DNA of 64,000 nucleotides from Eulemur rufifrons. Taxonomy: Eukaryota; Chordata; Mammalia; Primates; Lemuridae. Below are positions 49,350 to 60,772 of this stretch, piece after piece. Position 1 is the stretch's first letter. Every line of letters starts with the position of its first letter. Location of the stretch: NCBI RefSeq assembly GCF_041146395.1, contig NC_091012.1:15862193-15926192 (forward strand), read 5' to 3'. The translations under genes were made by a program, and so were the position numbers. The notes below the pieces were generated by a model that worked only from the letters and a program-made list of their open reading frames with translations, did no database searches and had not been told where the DNA came from.

Positions 49350-50165
49350 TTACCAAACTGGTATTGTAATCTTAGCAAATGCTTTTTTTCTTGCACGTAT
49401 TCATATGGCTTATTCCACACAGGCCTAAGAGCACCAATATCATAACCAGTCATTTGGCCCCTGTTCACATAGTGATACTCCTCATTGACATTTTGTGACA
49501 TCTATGGAACTGTTTGAGTCCTTGCATTTTCAGAATGACTTCAGAGCAAGGCGTTTTTAACACAAGAAGGGTGATGAGGGGGTCTCTCCATCTGTATCCT
49601 GAGTGTGCTCTTGGATAACCGCCAGACCCAGCACCTCCTGGCTTGCTAGGTATAAACATATTCACAAAATACCTTTTTAAATGTGTTCTTCTTTTTATGC
49701 CTTCTCAATTTGTCTTTCAGTAGTAAACTTTTCATCTGTACTGTGGTATCTTTCTATGTGAGCTAGACCAATCTGATGATTCTCACAAAATTCTTCCCTT
49801 TCTTCCATGAGCTACATCATCAGGGTCATGTCACTCTGACAATATACAGGGATGCCTTTCTTGTAGGATTTACGGTGCTTTCAACTTGTGTATATGTTGA
49901 TTCTCTTCTTAGGTACCAGAGGTGATCCCAATACCCTCAGAGCACTAGCCTCTCCCCAAGAATCTTCCCAGAGAAAAGAGCCACCCACATCATCCTGCTG
50001 CTGGTGGATTTCTTTGTGGTAATGTACTAGGTGGACCTTATCATCTCATCAACTTCAATGCTGTTATGGGCATATTACCCAGTTATCTTGTGTAGCCAGA
50101 GGCTTGTGGTCAATATTATGTGACAGTGAGGGTTTGGTGCTTCTCAGTTCCAAAAAAGGATAATC
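49350..50165 (+). pseudogene. VN1R-P: Vomeronasal type-1 receptor (V1R) pseudogene
   Basis: V1Rs are seven-helix pheromone receptors encoded by one coding exon. The relic can be read across several frames. Near 49425 it gives HRPKSTNIITSHLAPVHIVI (TM2 region). About 49610 gives STSWLARYK (loop after TM3). About 49838 gives LTIYRDAFLVGFTVLSTCVY (TM5). From 49945 it gives SLSPRIFPEKRATHIILLLV, a V1R hallmark, then FFVVMY-stop-VDLIIS (TM6) and a TM7-like stretch to about 50160. Multiple stops and frame shifts mean there is no long open frame, so it is easily missed. Strepsirrhines keep large V1R repertoires with many pseudogenes. Confidence 0.85.
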
Positions 50166-52294
50166 AACATTTTAAAAATTATGTAGCAAAAATTACAGCA
50201 ATTTTTAACAGGCTAATTAGAACCATGAATGCCTCAAAAGTAGATTCTTCTGCCATTAGTTACATTAATTAAGTAGCACATTTTGCCATCTCTTGTTATT
50301 AACTTGTGTGGAATCATATATTTAAAACATCTAAACACTGCTAGCACCCGTACTGCCATATTGTAATTTCAAATTGTTGGGCATTATAGGAATCCTTGTA
50401 ATTTCTTAGTTATCTTTTGCTGTGTTTATTGCAAGGATTTTAAAAATATACGTCTCCAGCATGTTTTAAGTAAAATAGAAAATAAAAAAGTTAAAAGTGA
50501 AGAAAAAAATAAAAATATGTAATATTTCGTAATGCACAATATGCACCATGTACACTCAGGTGGAATAATATGCAAAGATATTTTGTGGCAGAAAACTGAA
50601 TGTTATGAAAAATTCTGAGTTTCTTGATTTGTTCTATCACCCCATCCTCCTTTTCCAAAGGATAATGAAATTTGTAATGAATGATTATTTTTCTTTCATA
50701 TTGAATCATTTCTTATGATTTGAACAAATTTGTGATGCGTCAATCCTTGACTTTTGTGAAAAATATGTGTATATTTACATACTGACTATTTTTCTGTAAC
50801 AATAGTCTTGTAACTGATAGAATGAGTGACTTGAATTCAGGTCTTTTTATTTCAGGCATCACACTTCCACATTAGCATTTCCTGGATACTTAAAAAGTAC
50901 TATCAGTTTGGCTTTTCCACTTAATTCAAAAATTTTAGAAGAGGATATTAACTGAAATTTGCATGTGGTTAGATCTTACTTGCTGGTTACCCTACAACTG
51001 ATATTTTCTAGTGTTATTTCCTATTGCCTACAAAATACGACATGTGGGATTTTTGTTCTCAGGATGTTAATGGAATTTTTAGTCCAGAAAATGGCATTTT
51101 TTTGGCATTTTTAATAATTTTTTCTTGCATTTGAAATAATTGTGTATCATCTGATTTCTGGTTCAAGATGCTGTCCATTCCTTATCTGTATAACTATTAA
51201 ACCTTAATAATACAGCTGTTATATTAACTCTCTTTCTGTTAATTTAGTTATATGCCAAAACAGTTGAAATTTTGATGATATTAATATTGCCTAATATCAT
51301 TATAAATGTTTCAATTTTTCTTTATTTCATGAATCTTTGTATTATACCCTGGAACTTATATATTATGATACATGTGAAATCATCTTTGGAATACTGTCTA
51401 ACATATTGAATTTTCTTAGTAAATATTAAATGTTCTGATTAATAAAATTTCCACTTATTTATATGATTATTGACTTAACATGTCATATAGTATTTGTTAT
51501 TACTAAAATCTTGAGGCAAAAGAGGAGGGTAGTTTAGCCTTCCATCTTGATGGAATACAGGTTAAATGGAATAGTTTTCTAATTTACTTTGAATACTGAA
51601 TATTATCGGTCTCAAAAAAAATAAATGAGTGATAAATATGGCATGTATAATGATTTATTCATGCTTAAATAGAGGACACTAGGGAATAGACCATAATATT
51701 ATCTCATATAATACATAATATTATCTCAAAGCACCATTCTTCTAGTTTATGTTTTCTACTTTTTAATAACCACTTTGCAAATCTAGATATCTCGAAAACT
51801 ACAAATTATAAACAATGGCCCAGGTAAGCACAAATTAGCAAATTTAGCAAAATTAGCAAAATTAGCAAAATTAACTGAAGTACAGAATACAGAGATAAAA
51901 CTATATATAAAAAAGAATGCACAAACAGACTGATAAGAATGGAATACACATAATAAAAAAAAATGTTTAAAAGATACAAAGGTGAACTAAAACCAGAAGC
52001 TTGTAAGGCATATTAATGGACAGCACTCTCTTTTTCTTCACAAAAATGAAAAAAAAATGATATTAATTTGTAAAGTACACACTGCTCCATCTCACTGATT
52101 GTTAGGAAAATGTAATGCATCATGATGACAATATAAAGAACTTTGAGAATGACTCTGTCAAGACAGTAGGCTAGTTAGCTCCAGGCTTTATTTTCACACA
52201 GGAACATTCAAGCAAAGAGAAAGAAAAAATGGCTATGACTGAGTATCTAAAACAACCTTATAAGAAGCTCTGTCATATTGGCTTGTATCATTTT
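50166..52294. other. Unassigned AT-rich stretch
   Basis: No gene or named repeat in about 2.1 kb apart from the short tandem repeat listed separately. Confidence 0.35.
51831..51874. repeat. Short tandem repeat, unit like AAATTAGCA
   Basis: Four to five copies of a 9-10 bp unit (AAATTAGC with a variable A). Confidence 0.8.
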
Positions 52295-53500
52295 TAGTTA
52301 GGTTCCATCTATGCCTATTTTGTTAAGCGTTCTTATCATAAAAGGGTGTTGAATTTTGTCAAATGCTTTGTCTGCATCTATTGAGAGGATCATATGGTTT
52401 TTATTTTTGCTTCTATTTATGTGGTGAATTACATTTATGGATTTACGTATGTTGAACCACCCCTGCATCTCTGGGATGAAGCCCACTTGGTCGTGATGGA
52501 TTATTTTTTTGATAAGCACTCGGATTTGATTTGCTAGGATGTTATTGAGAATTTTTGCATCTATATTCATATGAGAAATTGGTCTGTAGTTCTATTTTTT
52601 TGTTGCATCCTTTTCTGGTTTTGGTATCAATGTTATGTTGGCTTGGAAAAACGTGTTGGGGAGAATTCCATCCTTCTCGATGTTGGAGAATAGTTTATGT
52701 AGGATGGGCACCAGTTCTTCCTTGTATGTGTGGTAAAATTCAGGTGTGAACCCATCTGGACCAGGGCTTTTCTTTTTGGGAAGGTTTTTTCTTGCTGTTT
52801 CAATTTCAGTTCTTAATATTGGTCTATTCAGGAATTATATTTCTTCCTGGTTGAGCCTGGGAAGACTATGTGTTTCTAAAAATTTGTCCATTTCCACCAC
52901 ATTTTCCAGTTTGTGTGCATAAAGATTCTTGTAGAATTCATAGATGATATCGTGTATCTCTGTGGCATTGGTTGTGATTTCTCCTTTCATGTTCCTAATG
53001 GAGGTTATTAGAGATTTTTCTTTTCTGCTCTTAGTCTACCCAGAGGTGTGTCTATTTTGTTTATCTTTTCAAAGAACCAACTTTGTTTTATTAATTTCCC
53101 TTATGTTTTTTTTGTTGTCCTTTTCATTTAATTCTGATTTGATCTTAGTAATTTCTCACCTTCTGCTGGGTTTGGGGTCAGTCTGTTCTTTCTCCAGCTC
53201 TTTGAGTCTATTCATTAGGTTGTCTATTTGTAAGTTTTCTGTCTTTTTGATATAGGCATTTATGGATATCAATTTTCCTCTCAGGACTGCTTTAGCTGTG
53301 TCCCATAGATTTTGATAAGTTGTGTCTCCATTGTCGTTTAATTCAAAGAAACTTTTGATTTCCGTCTTGATTTCTTCCTTTATAGAATAATCGTTCAGGA
53401 GAAGGTTGTTTAGCTTCCATGACTTTGAGTAGGAATGAGAGTTTCTGTTAGGGTTCATTATTACTTTTATTCTGCTGTGATCTGAGAAGATGCTCTGAAA
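52295..53500 (-). mobile_element. Internal L1 ORF2 fragment
   Basis: The reverse complement of ORF2 from the end of the endonuclease domain (about 53495) into the RT domain (about 52300). Frames at 53156-53458 and 52298-52570 carry [19 protein letters not shown] and [15 protein letters not shown]. No 3' UTR, and both ends are cut. It is collinear, in opposite orientation, with 63294-64000. Confidence 0.92.
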
Positions 53501-54344
53501 ACTAGAAAAAATCTATAAAAGGCAACAAAAATCCAATCAAGAAAAAGCCACATTCAGCATGGTAGGAAATTTTATGGCCTTTCATTTTCCCTTGCTCAAC
53601 CCCCTTCCTTGCACAACATAACATGGTCCATAGGAAGCAGATCATGCTTTGTTCCCTATCTCAGGCAAAAAGGGGGAGAATAGGAGATGTTTGAAATGGT
53701 CAACCTGCCTGTGGACTGTCCAAAGAACTGTTTTTATCTTCAATGCCTTAGAATTCTGATGGGGAATGGTGACACCATTTGGATATTAGGATGGCAGGAG
53801 TTGCAGAATGTAGGGTGTTCTCCATGGCACCCACAATCTGCACTAATCCTGCAGATTCATGGATTTCTGAGACTGAGAACTGGTGGATAGAGATCTACAA
53901 TAGAATTTCAATGGTCATGACAAGAACCTAGGTTGAGACTCTTTCAGGAATTCAGAAAGTCTTACTTTGTGTAAGAAAATTGCTAGGTTGAGTAAACAAA
54001 AGTCTAACTCAAATCAAAAATAGAGTCATGGCCCCTCAAACATTTCCCAGACTGGAGCAGTTTACAGACCCCTATCCCTTTGATGTGGAGGCCAGTTATC
54101 TTTAAGAAAACACCCCAGTGCATTGTCAAAAACTTATGTGGTTCTTTTTTTACATGCTTCCCTAAAGGGGTCTACCTCGTTTTGCCAGGATGACTGTGCA
54201 TTGGGGAAAATAAACAAGCAGATCTTTCAGGGACTACTGCACAGTCATGAACGAATGATAGTATTGGGATACCAAACATTACTGTAGTCTTCTTATGGAG
54301 GCCAAATACTTAATAGAGTTTAAGCTAAGGACCATTTCAGTGTG
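53501..54344 (+). other. Unassigned, possibly upstream ERV-L sequence
   Basis: A short frame at 53687-53890 is unrecognised. By position it may be gag/protease-region sequence of the adjacent ERV-L relic, but I cannot support that from motifs. Confidence 0.3.
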
Positions 54345-57300
54345 GAGATATTGTGTCCCTGAACCCAACCTGTGGTTATTTCCCCATTTCCAGAATGCTT
54401 AATTGGAGCAGATACAGCATTTGGCAGAATCCCCACATTTGTCCTGTGACCTGTTGAATGCAGGTTTCTATGGTGGGAAAGTCCAAGTGGATAACACTGG
54501 AACTACCTCTACTTAGATAAATAGTGAACCAAAAGCAATATGGCATTTCTGGATGCATTGAAGGGATTAGTGTCATTATCCAAGGTATCAAGGACTTTAA
54601 AAGTAAAGGTGAGGCTGTATACAGAAGATCTTTATTAAACTGTCTTATTTGGCCTGTGCAGAAATCAGATGAATTTGAAGAATGGCAGTAGATTAACCTA
54701 GGCTTATCCAAATGGTGACTCTAGTTGCAACTACTGTATCAGGTGCAGCTTTATTACCAAAACAAACTAACATATATCCTATACCTGGTATACAGCTATA
54801 TGTCTTGCAAATGTATTCATTTTAATATCGTTCAATAAGAACCACCAGAAAGAGCTTACTTTTGTCTCACAAGGGCAACAATACACTTTCACTATCCTAC
54901 CTAAGGTGTATATCAATGCTCAAGCCCTATGTCATAATTTAGTTCACAGATTTCTTGATCATAATTCCCTTCCACATAGATATCACACTGGACCATTACC
55001 CTGATGACGTTATTCTCATTGTGCCTAGTGTGAAAGAAATAGAACTACCCTAGCCTTACTGTTAAAATATTTATGTAACAGGAGGTTGAGAATAAATCTC
55101 ACTAAAAATCAGGGACCTTATATCTAATTGATATTTCCAGGGGGCCAGTGCACAAAAGGCCTTCTGAGATGAGGAATAATTGGTTGCATCTGGGCAATCC
55201 TACAACTAGAATAGAGGCACAACAACTACAGGGCCACTTTGGATTTTTGACACAATATACACTTTATTTGGGTGTGTAACACCAGCTGATTTACCAAGTG
55301 ACTTAAACTACTTCTAGTTTTGTGGGGGGGGGGCTCAGATGAGAAGGCTCTGCAAAATATCCAGGCTGCCATGCAAACTGCTTTATCACTTGGGTAGTAT
55401 TTTCCAATACGTCCTATAGTTTTTAAACTATCAATGACAGCTAAAGATACTTTTCACAACTTTTGCAGGCCCCCATAGGTAAAGAATAGCTAAAGCCTTT
55501 AGGATTTTATTAAAATAATCTCTACAATGTTCCGCACATAATTACTCCTCTTCTAGAAGAAGCTCTTGGCCTGCTACTGGGCATTAGTGGAAACTGAATG
55601 CTCTACCATGTGCCACCAAGTTTTCATGAAACCCGAACCACCCATTATGAGCTGGATCTAACCTTACCCATAAGCCATGAAGTTGGGCATGCACAGCAAC
55701 ATTCTATTCTCAAATGGAAGTAGTATATACATGATTTGGACTCATTATGCCCTGAAGACACAAATAAGTTACACGAAGAAGTGGTTCAAATACTCATAGT
55801 CCCCACTTCTGCTATACTGCCTTGTCTCTGTCTTTTTATGCCTCTGTGGCTCATGGGTAGTTGCCTATGGTCAGTTAACAGAGGAAAAGAAGACTTATGT
55901 GTTCTTTAAGATAGTTCTGCAATGTATGCAGGCACTATCCAAACGGAGATAGCTTAGGACTATAGCGGCTCTCTGGGGCATCCCTGAATGACAGCGGTGA
56001 ATATTTTTCCTCTTAGTGGGCCAAAATTTGAGCACTGACACTGGGAGTTCAGTTTTTTTTTTTTTTTTTTGGAAAAAAATAAGATATGTCCAGGCATGCA
56101 ATTGCATAACAGTTTATAGGTTGTGTCAAAAGTTTTGGCTATAGGGTCAAGGACTTAGAAAAATCATAATTAGAAAATCGGTGACAAATTTGGAAAAAAT
56201 GTGGATAGACATATCTGTACATGAAAACTGTGAAAATAGGTGTTTTCCATGTTAATGCCCACCTAGCGGTTACATCAGAGGAGGATTAAGAGTCAAGGGG
56301 ATAGAATGTCTCATTCTTTGGATTCCTGTTGGCGTCTCTCCCCAACCAACTCATCATTGTATACCAGCATCTTGAACACAATGACCATGGTGGTAGGAAT
56401 GAAGGTTATATTTGGGATTCACAAGGTGCACTTCTGCGCACCAGGTCAAGCTGGCTCTGACCACCCCTGAAATCACAGTCTTCCAGTAGCAGAGATCAAT
56501 AGTAGGTCTCTAATATGGCATTATTCCTCAGGGTGATCAGCCACCTCCCTGGTTTAATGTTGATTAAATTCAACCAGTTCAGTCATAGACCCAATATTAT
56601 GTCCTGAAAGAGGGGGCACTTACTCTGTATATGGATTTGCCTTCTCTGCACACAATGTTTCTGCCCAAACGACCCTCTGTGGACTCGCAGAATGCTTTAT
56701 CTGCTATTATGATATTCCATACAGCACTGTTTCTGACCAGGGAATGGAATCCACAGCCACAGAAATGAAGCAAGATGGCATGCCATTGAATTCATGATCT
56801 TTCCATGTTTTGACCACCATGAAGTACGTGGTTTGAGAGAATTGTGGAATGGCATTTTAAAGACTCTTTACAGAACCACCTAAGTTACAAATATTTGCAT
56901 GGCTGGGGAAAGGTTCTTCAGAAAGATGCTTGTCCCCTGAATCTGTGTCTAATGTATGATGCTGTTTCTCTTGTACCCAGGTTCATGGGTCCAGAAAACA
57001 AGGGGTGGAAAAAGGAATGACACCACTCCCTATTACTCCTAGTGAATCACTAGAAAAATTTTTGCTTTGTATTATCACTATTTTATACTCTTCTATCATA
57101 AAAGTATTAATTCTACAGGGAGGAATAATCTCACAAAGACACACTATGAGTCCCTTGAACTAGGGTTTAAGACAGCAATTGGGCATTTGGAATCCACCTC
57201 ACGCCTCTGGATCAACAGGTAAAGAAAGGAGTTATCATGCTGGCTGGCATGTCTGATGCTCACTATCATGGAGAAAGTGGACTGCTACTCTACACTGGAG

Positions 57301-57480
57301 GTAAGGAAGCATATGTCTGTAACACAGAAGATACCTTTGGGCTTTTAAACAAAAGTTTTGCTATGCACTGTGGTTAAGGTCAGTATGAAAATAAAACAAC
57401 CCAGTCCAGGCAGGCCTACATATGACCCAGTCCCTTCTGGAATGAAAGATTGATTTGCCCTACTGTAAAAAGGACCGTGA
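54345..57480 (+). mobile_element. pol: Ancient ERV-L (class III) provirus, pol region relic
   Basis: Translation across shifting frames follows the ERV-L pol order. FPECLIGAD lies near 54387 (protease/RT junction). GQQYTFTILP is near 54883 and the RT active-site block DHYPDDVILI near 54995, where the usual Y-I-D-D is Y-P-D-D. RNase H follows with LLACYWALVETEC near 55570 and VAYGQLTEE near 55865. Integrase-like blocks occur from about 56370 to 57000 (EHNDHGG; RELWNGILK). A dUTPase-like stretch with GLLLYTGGKEAY lies near 57280 and PSGMK at about 57435. A C-terminal dUTPase is characteristic of ERV-L. Stops and frameshifts occur throughout, so it is long inactive. Confidence 0.8.
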
Positions 57481-57899
57481 TCAACGAAGATTCTTGCTGA
57501 AAGTACAAGGTACACAAAATCAGCAGTGAGAGTAAAGTACTTATAGATAACAGGTATAATTGGTACCAGTTGCAGACAGAAGTATAATTGTCATGAGTAT
57601 TTTTTTGTTTTGTTATAAATAACATTTGTATGTATGTATACATATGTAAATTTTACAGAGCCTAGGATGTATTGATTTCACATCAGTATTTAAGTATTGT
57701 TAATTTTATATTATAGTATAATATTTAAGCTACTAGTTGCCAGGACAAGAATAAACATCACTCAACAACTTTACCTCTTCCTCTGGGGAAGAGACAAGTG
57801 GGTTTTCAGCTGTACCCAAGATGGTTGAATCATGATACATGGAATAATGACCTTGTTATTGTCTTTACTTATAGATTAGTGTGATTTAAGAAGATGCAT
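57481..57899. other. Unassigned AT-rich gap between ERV-L pol and LTR-like end
   Basis: Nothing recognised. It may be ERV-L 3' untranslated DNA or a later insertion. Confidence 0.35.
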
Positions 57900-58545
57900 G
57901 TGGGTACCAAGTTGACAAGTTATAGACTTTAACAGGTAATTTTGTATCACCTTCACTGTGTTAAGGTATGCTGAAATAGCTAGAAAACATTATGTCTGAG
58001 TGTGTCTATGAGGATGTTTATTAAAGAGATTAGCACTTGAATTAGGAGGAGTAAAGATCTACCCTCACCAAATAAGGCAGGCATGATCCAATGTGATAAG
58101 GGCCCAAATAGAAAAACAATGTGGAGAAAGACTGAGTTTTGTCTGTCTTCTCTTAAGCTGCCCCATCTATCTTCCCTACATTTGGAAACTGGAGAGTCAA
58201 CCTCTCAGGACCTGGATTCTGGGACTTCCACCAGCAGCCCCTCTGGTTTCTCTGGCCTTTGGCCTTGGGCTATTCACTTATAGCATTATATTCCCTGGTT
58301 CACAACCTTTAGACATGGACTGGATTACACCACTGGATTTACTGGTCCCCCAGATTGCATACGTCTTAGGACATATTCTGGGACTTCTTGGTATCTGTAA
58401 TCACTTGAATAAATTCTCATAAAAATTTTCCCTATATGTACACATATGGAGAAAGGGATTATTTATTTATTTATTTATTTACCAACATGTATATCCTATT
58501 GGTTTTCTTGTTCTGGAGAACACTGACTAATGTGGTGTGTCAGAG
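57900..58545 (+). mobile_element. Probable 3' LTR of the ERV-L element
   Basis: 'gtctatgaggatgtttatta', 'gagattagcacttgaattag', 'aaatctaccctcacc'-like block, 'gggcccaaatagaaaaacaa', and the terminal 'tatcctattggttttcttgt' with 'ctggagaacactgactaatg' match a common mammalian LTR consensus. It lies downstream of ERV-L pol in the same orientation. Contains a (TTTA)n run at about 58460-58482. Confidence 0.55.
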
Positions 58546-58644
58546 AGAAGTAATGCTCAGAGCAGAGATGTGTAGGCAGAAATGACTTGGCCAGAGGGCT
58601 TTGGGGAGGCAGTCAGTCTGGCTGTAGCAAGTCTCAGAAGAGGA

Positions 58645-58986
58645 CTGGGCTGCTAAGAGGAAGCACTCTCCACCACCCAGTGTGAGGAAGATCTGCAACC
58701 CACATCCAGTGGTGAGATGAACTGATTTGAAGTCAACCAGTCAGCAGCCATTCTGGGCACAGTGGTGGAAACCAGCAACACATCCATGATGGGAGAGTTC
58801 GCTCAATAGAAAGCATTTGGGTGTGTGGAGACATTGGTCCTGGTAAATTAGAAGAAGTATAAGGACATTGCCCAATAGGGCAGTGAAAACAATTGTTAGA
58901 ACCATCACAAAGGAAAATTGGCAGACTCTTGTGTTGTTAAAAAGGCCTAGAACAAAAAAATATGAGGTGGTGTTTCTATTTTCCAT
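58645..58986 (-). pseudogene. OR2-P: Olfactory receptor (family 2-like) pseudogene, N-terminal third
   Basis: Olfactory receptors are seven-helix odorant GPCRs with a single coding exon. The likely start is the Met at 58984-58986: [20 protein letters not shown], with an N-linked glycosylation site, then TM1 ([14 protein letters not shown]) and the LHTP-like intracellular loop ([12 protein letters not shown], normally LHTPMYFLLSxLS). A frameshift just after that moves the match to [16 protein letters not shown], and another to a GCGLQIF-like and TLGGGECFLLAA-like stretch. Similarity stops near 58645, before the MAYDRYVAIC motif. So it is frameshifted and truncated. An upstream in-frame Met at 59103 lacks receptor character. 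Confidence 0.88.
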
Positions 58987-59234
58987 GATTTCAAACAGTA
59001 GTGACACTGAAAATGGACAAATAGATGAGAGAGTTGTCATCATGGTCAACGGCAAAGAAGAAAAACTCTGTAGAAGAATGCAAGGATGTTTATTTTCAGC
59101 CAAATTTGAGGACGATGGCCCAGAGCCATGTCCAAGAAGCCTTGAGCAAATGGGCTTGCTGTTCCTGGGCTACAGGTTGGATTTATAGATTGTGGGGAGA
59201 CAGGAATTACAGTTAAAGTCATAAATCAATCCAT
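58987..59234. other. Flank between olfactory receptor relic and L1
   Basis: Short unassigned stretch. 'aaagtcataaatcaatcca' directly precedes the L1 and would hold its target duplication. Confidence 0.35.
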
Positions 59235-60315
59235 GGGAGAAGAACTCAAGATGGCGGAGTGGTGGTGACTGCCTGGATCTGCGCTCCCAGTGAGGAAGAC
59301 GTGGATCCGGACCTGCCACAATGCTAGAAGACTGCTCCCACACAGGAACCGTGGTCTGAATCCACGGAAAATCAATGTGGGACAAACAGAGCAAGTGAGG
59401 TCTGAGGTGAACGAAAATTAGGATCGCGGGATTCTGCGGAAAGCGCACAGACAGTAGCCAGTGGAGCACGGGTCGGCTACACCTGCCCGCAGGTGGCGCG
59501 GGTGCAGCCTCTTGGGAAAGCGGCTTGCTCTCCTCAATGACCTCTGCTCCCAATTGATTAGAGACCTCCCTCAGGCCAGTGTAGAATCACCGAGGGATAC
59601 GTGGAGCATTGCAGACAGGAGGCTTTTTCAGGAAAATACCTTAGAACCTGGGGGCTCTCAGCTGGGACAGCACTTGGCGAGGAGGGACAGTCCTACGCCA
59701 GGGCGGAAAAACACAAAAGATCCCGGACAGCAAATAACGTTGTGCCTCCGTGCTGCTTTTTTTGGCGGTTCTCCAGCCGGTGCCCCCCAGTGCGTGTCCT
59801 TGCTGGCCAGCACCCCGGCAGTGGCGGTCTCTGCCTGCAGGGGAGCCGGTCCCCTCCAGCCCCAGAGCTCTGCAGGCGCCATCTTGAAAGTGAGGGCGAA
59901 ACCGCTCGGGAGCCATAAAGTGCCGAGGGGCTCTCTCTGCCCGGCGCCCTCTGCTGGTCTTTGAACCAACACCAGGAGTGCGGGATATGCATGAGCACGC
60001 TGGGTAGCAATAAAGGGTGAACAGCTTGGACCCTGGGGGAATCTCCGCCGGGGCCGCGCTCGGCATGAAGGGGCGGAGCTGCGCTAAGGTGAAAAAAAAA
60101 ATAATAGACTTGCCGAACTATATATTTTATTCTTGGTGAATTTTTTCTGTTTTTTTTTTTTTTTTTTGCGGCGGCTCACGAGCCGGACAGCCTCGGTGGA
60201 CACCTTTGCCCTCCGGGCCTCTGGCTGCCGCGCCTTTTTGAATGCGGAGGCTAGATCCCCACCACCCCAGGAGCTCTGCGGGCGCACAGACGCCATCTTG
60301 AAATAGACTCCGAAA

Positions 60316-60537
60316 CCGCTCGGGACCCAGCCGAGCGGGAGTGAAGGGGTGGAGCTGCGCTAAGGCGTAAAAACAAAAAATTTAAATCGCCGCTCGGGAC
60401 TCAGCAGGGCGGGCGTGAAGGGGCGGAGCTGCACTAAGGCGTAAAAACAAAAACTTTGAATTGCCGCTGGGGACCCAGCCGAGCAGGCGAGAAGGGGCGG
60501 AGCTGCGCTAAGGCATAAAAACAAAAAACTTTGAATC
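60316..60537 (+). repeat. Tandem 73-75 bp units in the L1 5' UTR (3 copies)
   Basis: Units start at 60316, 60390 and 60463 with CCGCTCGGGAC-like sequence. Each carries AGGGGCGGAGCTGC and 'taaggcgtaaaaacaaaaa'. A related single unit lies at about 60053-60100. This resembles the monomer organisation of rodent L1 promoters. The AGGGGCGGAG core looks like an Sp1-type GC box. Confidence 0.88.
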
Positions 60538-60594
60538 ACCGAAGTATATACTTCAGACTTGTGTATCTTTTTGCTTTGCGGTGTGGTGTGGTGC

Positions 60595-60772
60595 TGTGTA
60601 GTTTTGTTTTTGTTCTTTTTGTTTGTGTTTTTGGTGTTTTTGGTTTGGTTTTCTGTGTTTTTTTTTCCTTCTTTTTTTCTTTTCTCTTTCTTTTTCTTCT
60701 CTTTCTTTTCTTTCTTTCCTCTTCTTTTCTTTTCTTTTGTTTTCTTTTTTTTTCTTTCTTCTCTCTTTTCAC
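60595..60772 (+). repeat. Long T/C-rich (pyrimidine) tract in L1 5' UTR
   Basis: About 180 bases nearly free of A on the plus strand. The first part is T/G-rich and the second (60662-60772) is almost pure T/C. The opposite strand is a purine tract, which explains the artefactual Lys/Glu-rich minus-strand frames. Confidence 0.9.

Noticed and set aside
51831..51874. Regularly spaced short repeats that might suggest a CRISPR-like array
   Set aside because: The units are 9-10 bp and directly adjacent with no unique spacers. A simple tandem repeat in a mammalian genome.
54376..54711. A 111-codon minus-strand open frame
   Set aside because: It is antisense to the ERV-L pol relic, whose plus-strand motifs run through the same bases.
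59461..60066. Several open frames of 100-167 codons in the L1 5' UTR
   Set aside because: CpG-rich UTR composition gives long frames in all phases. The start of L1 coding is at 61500.
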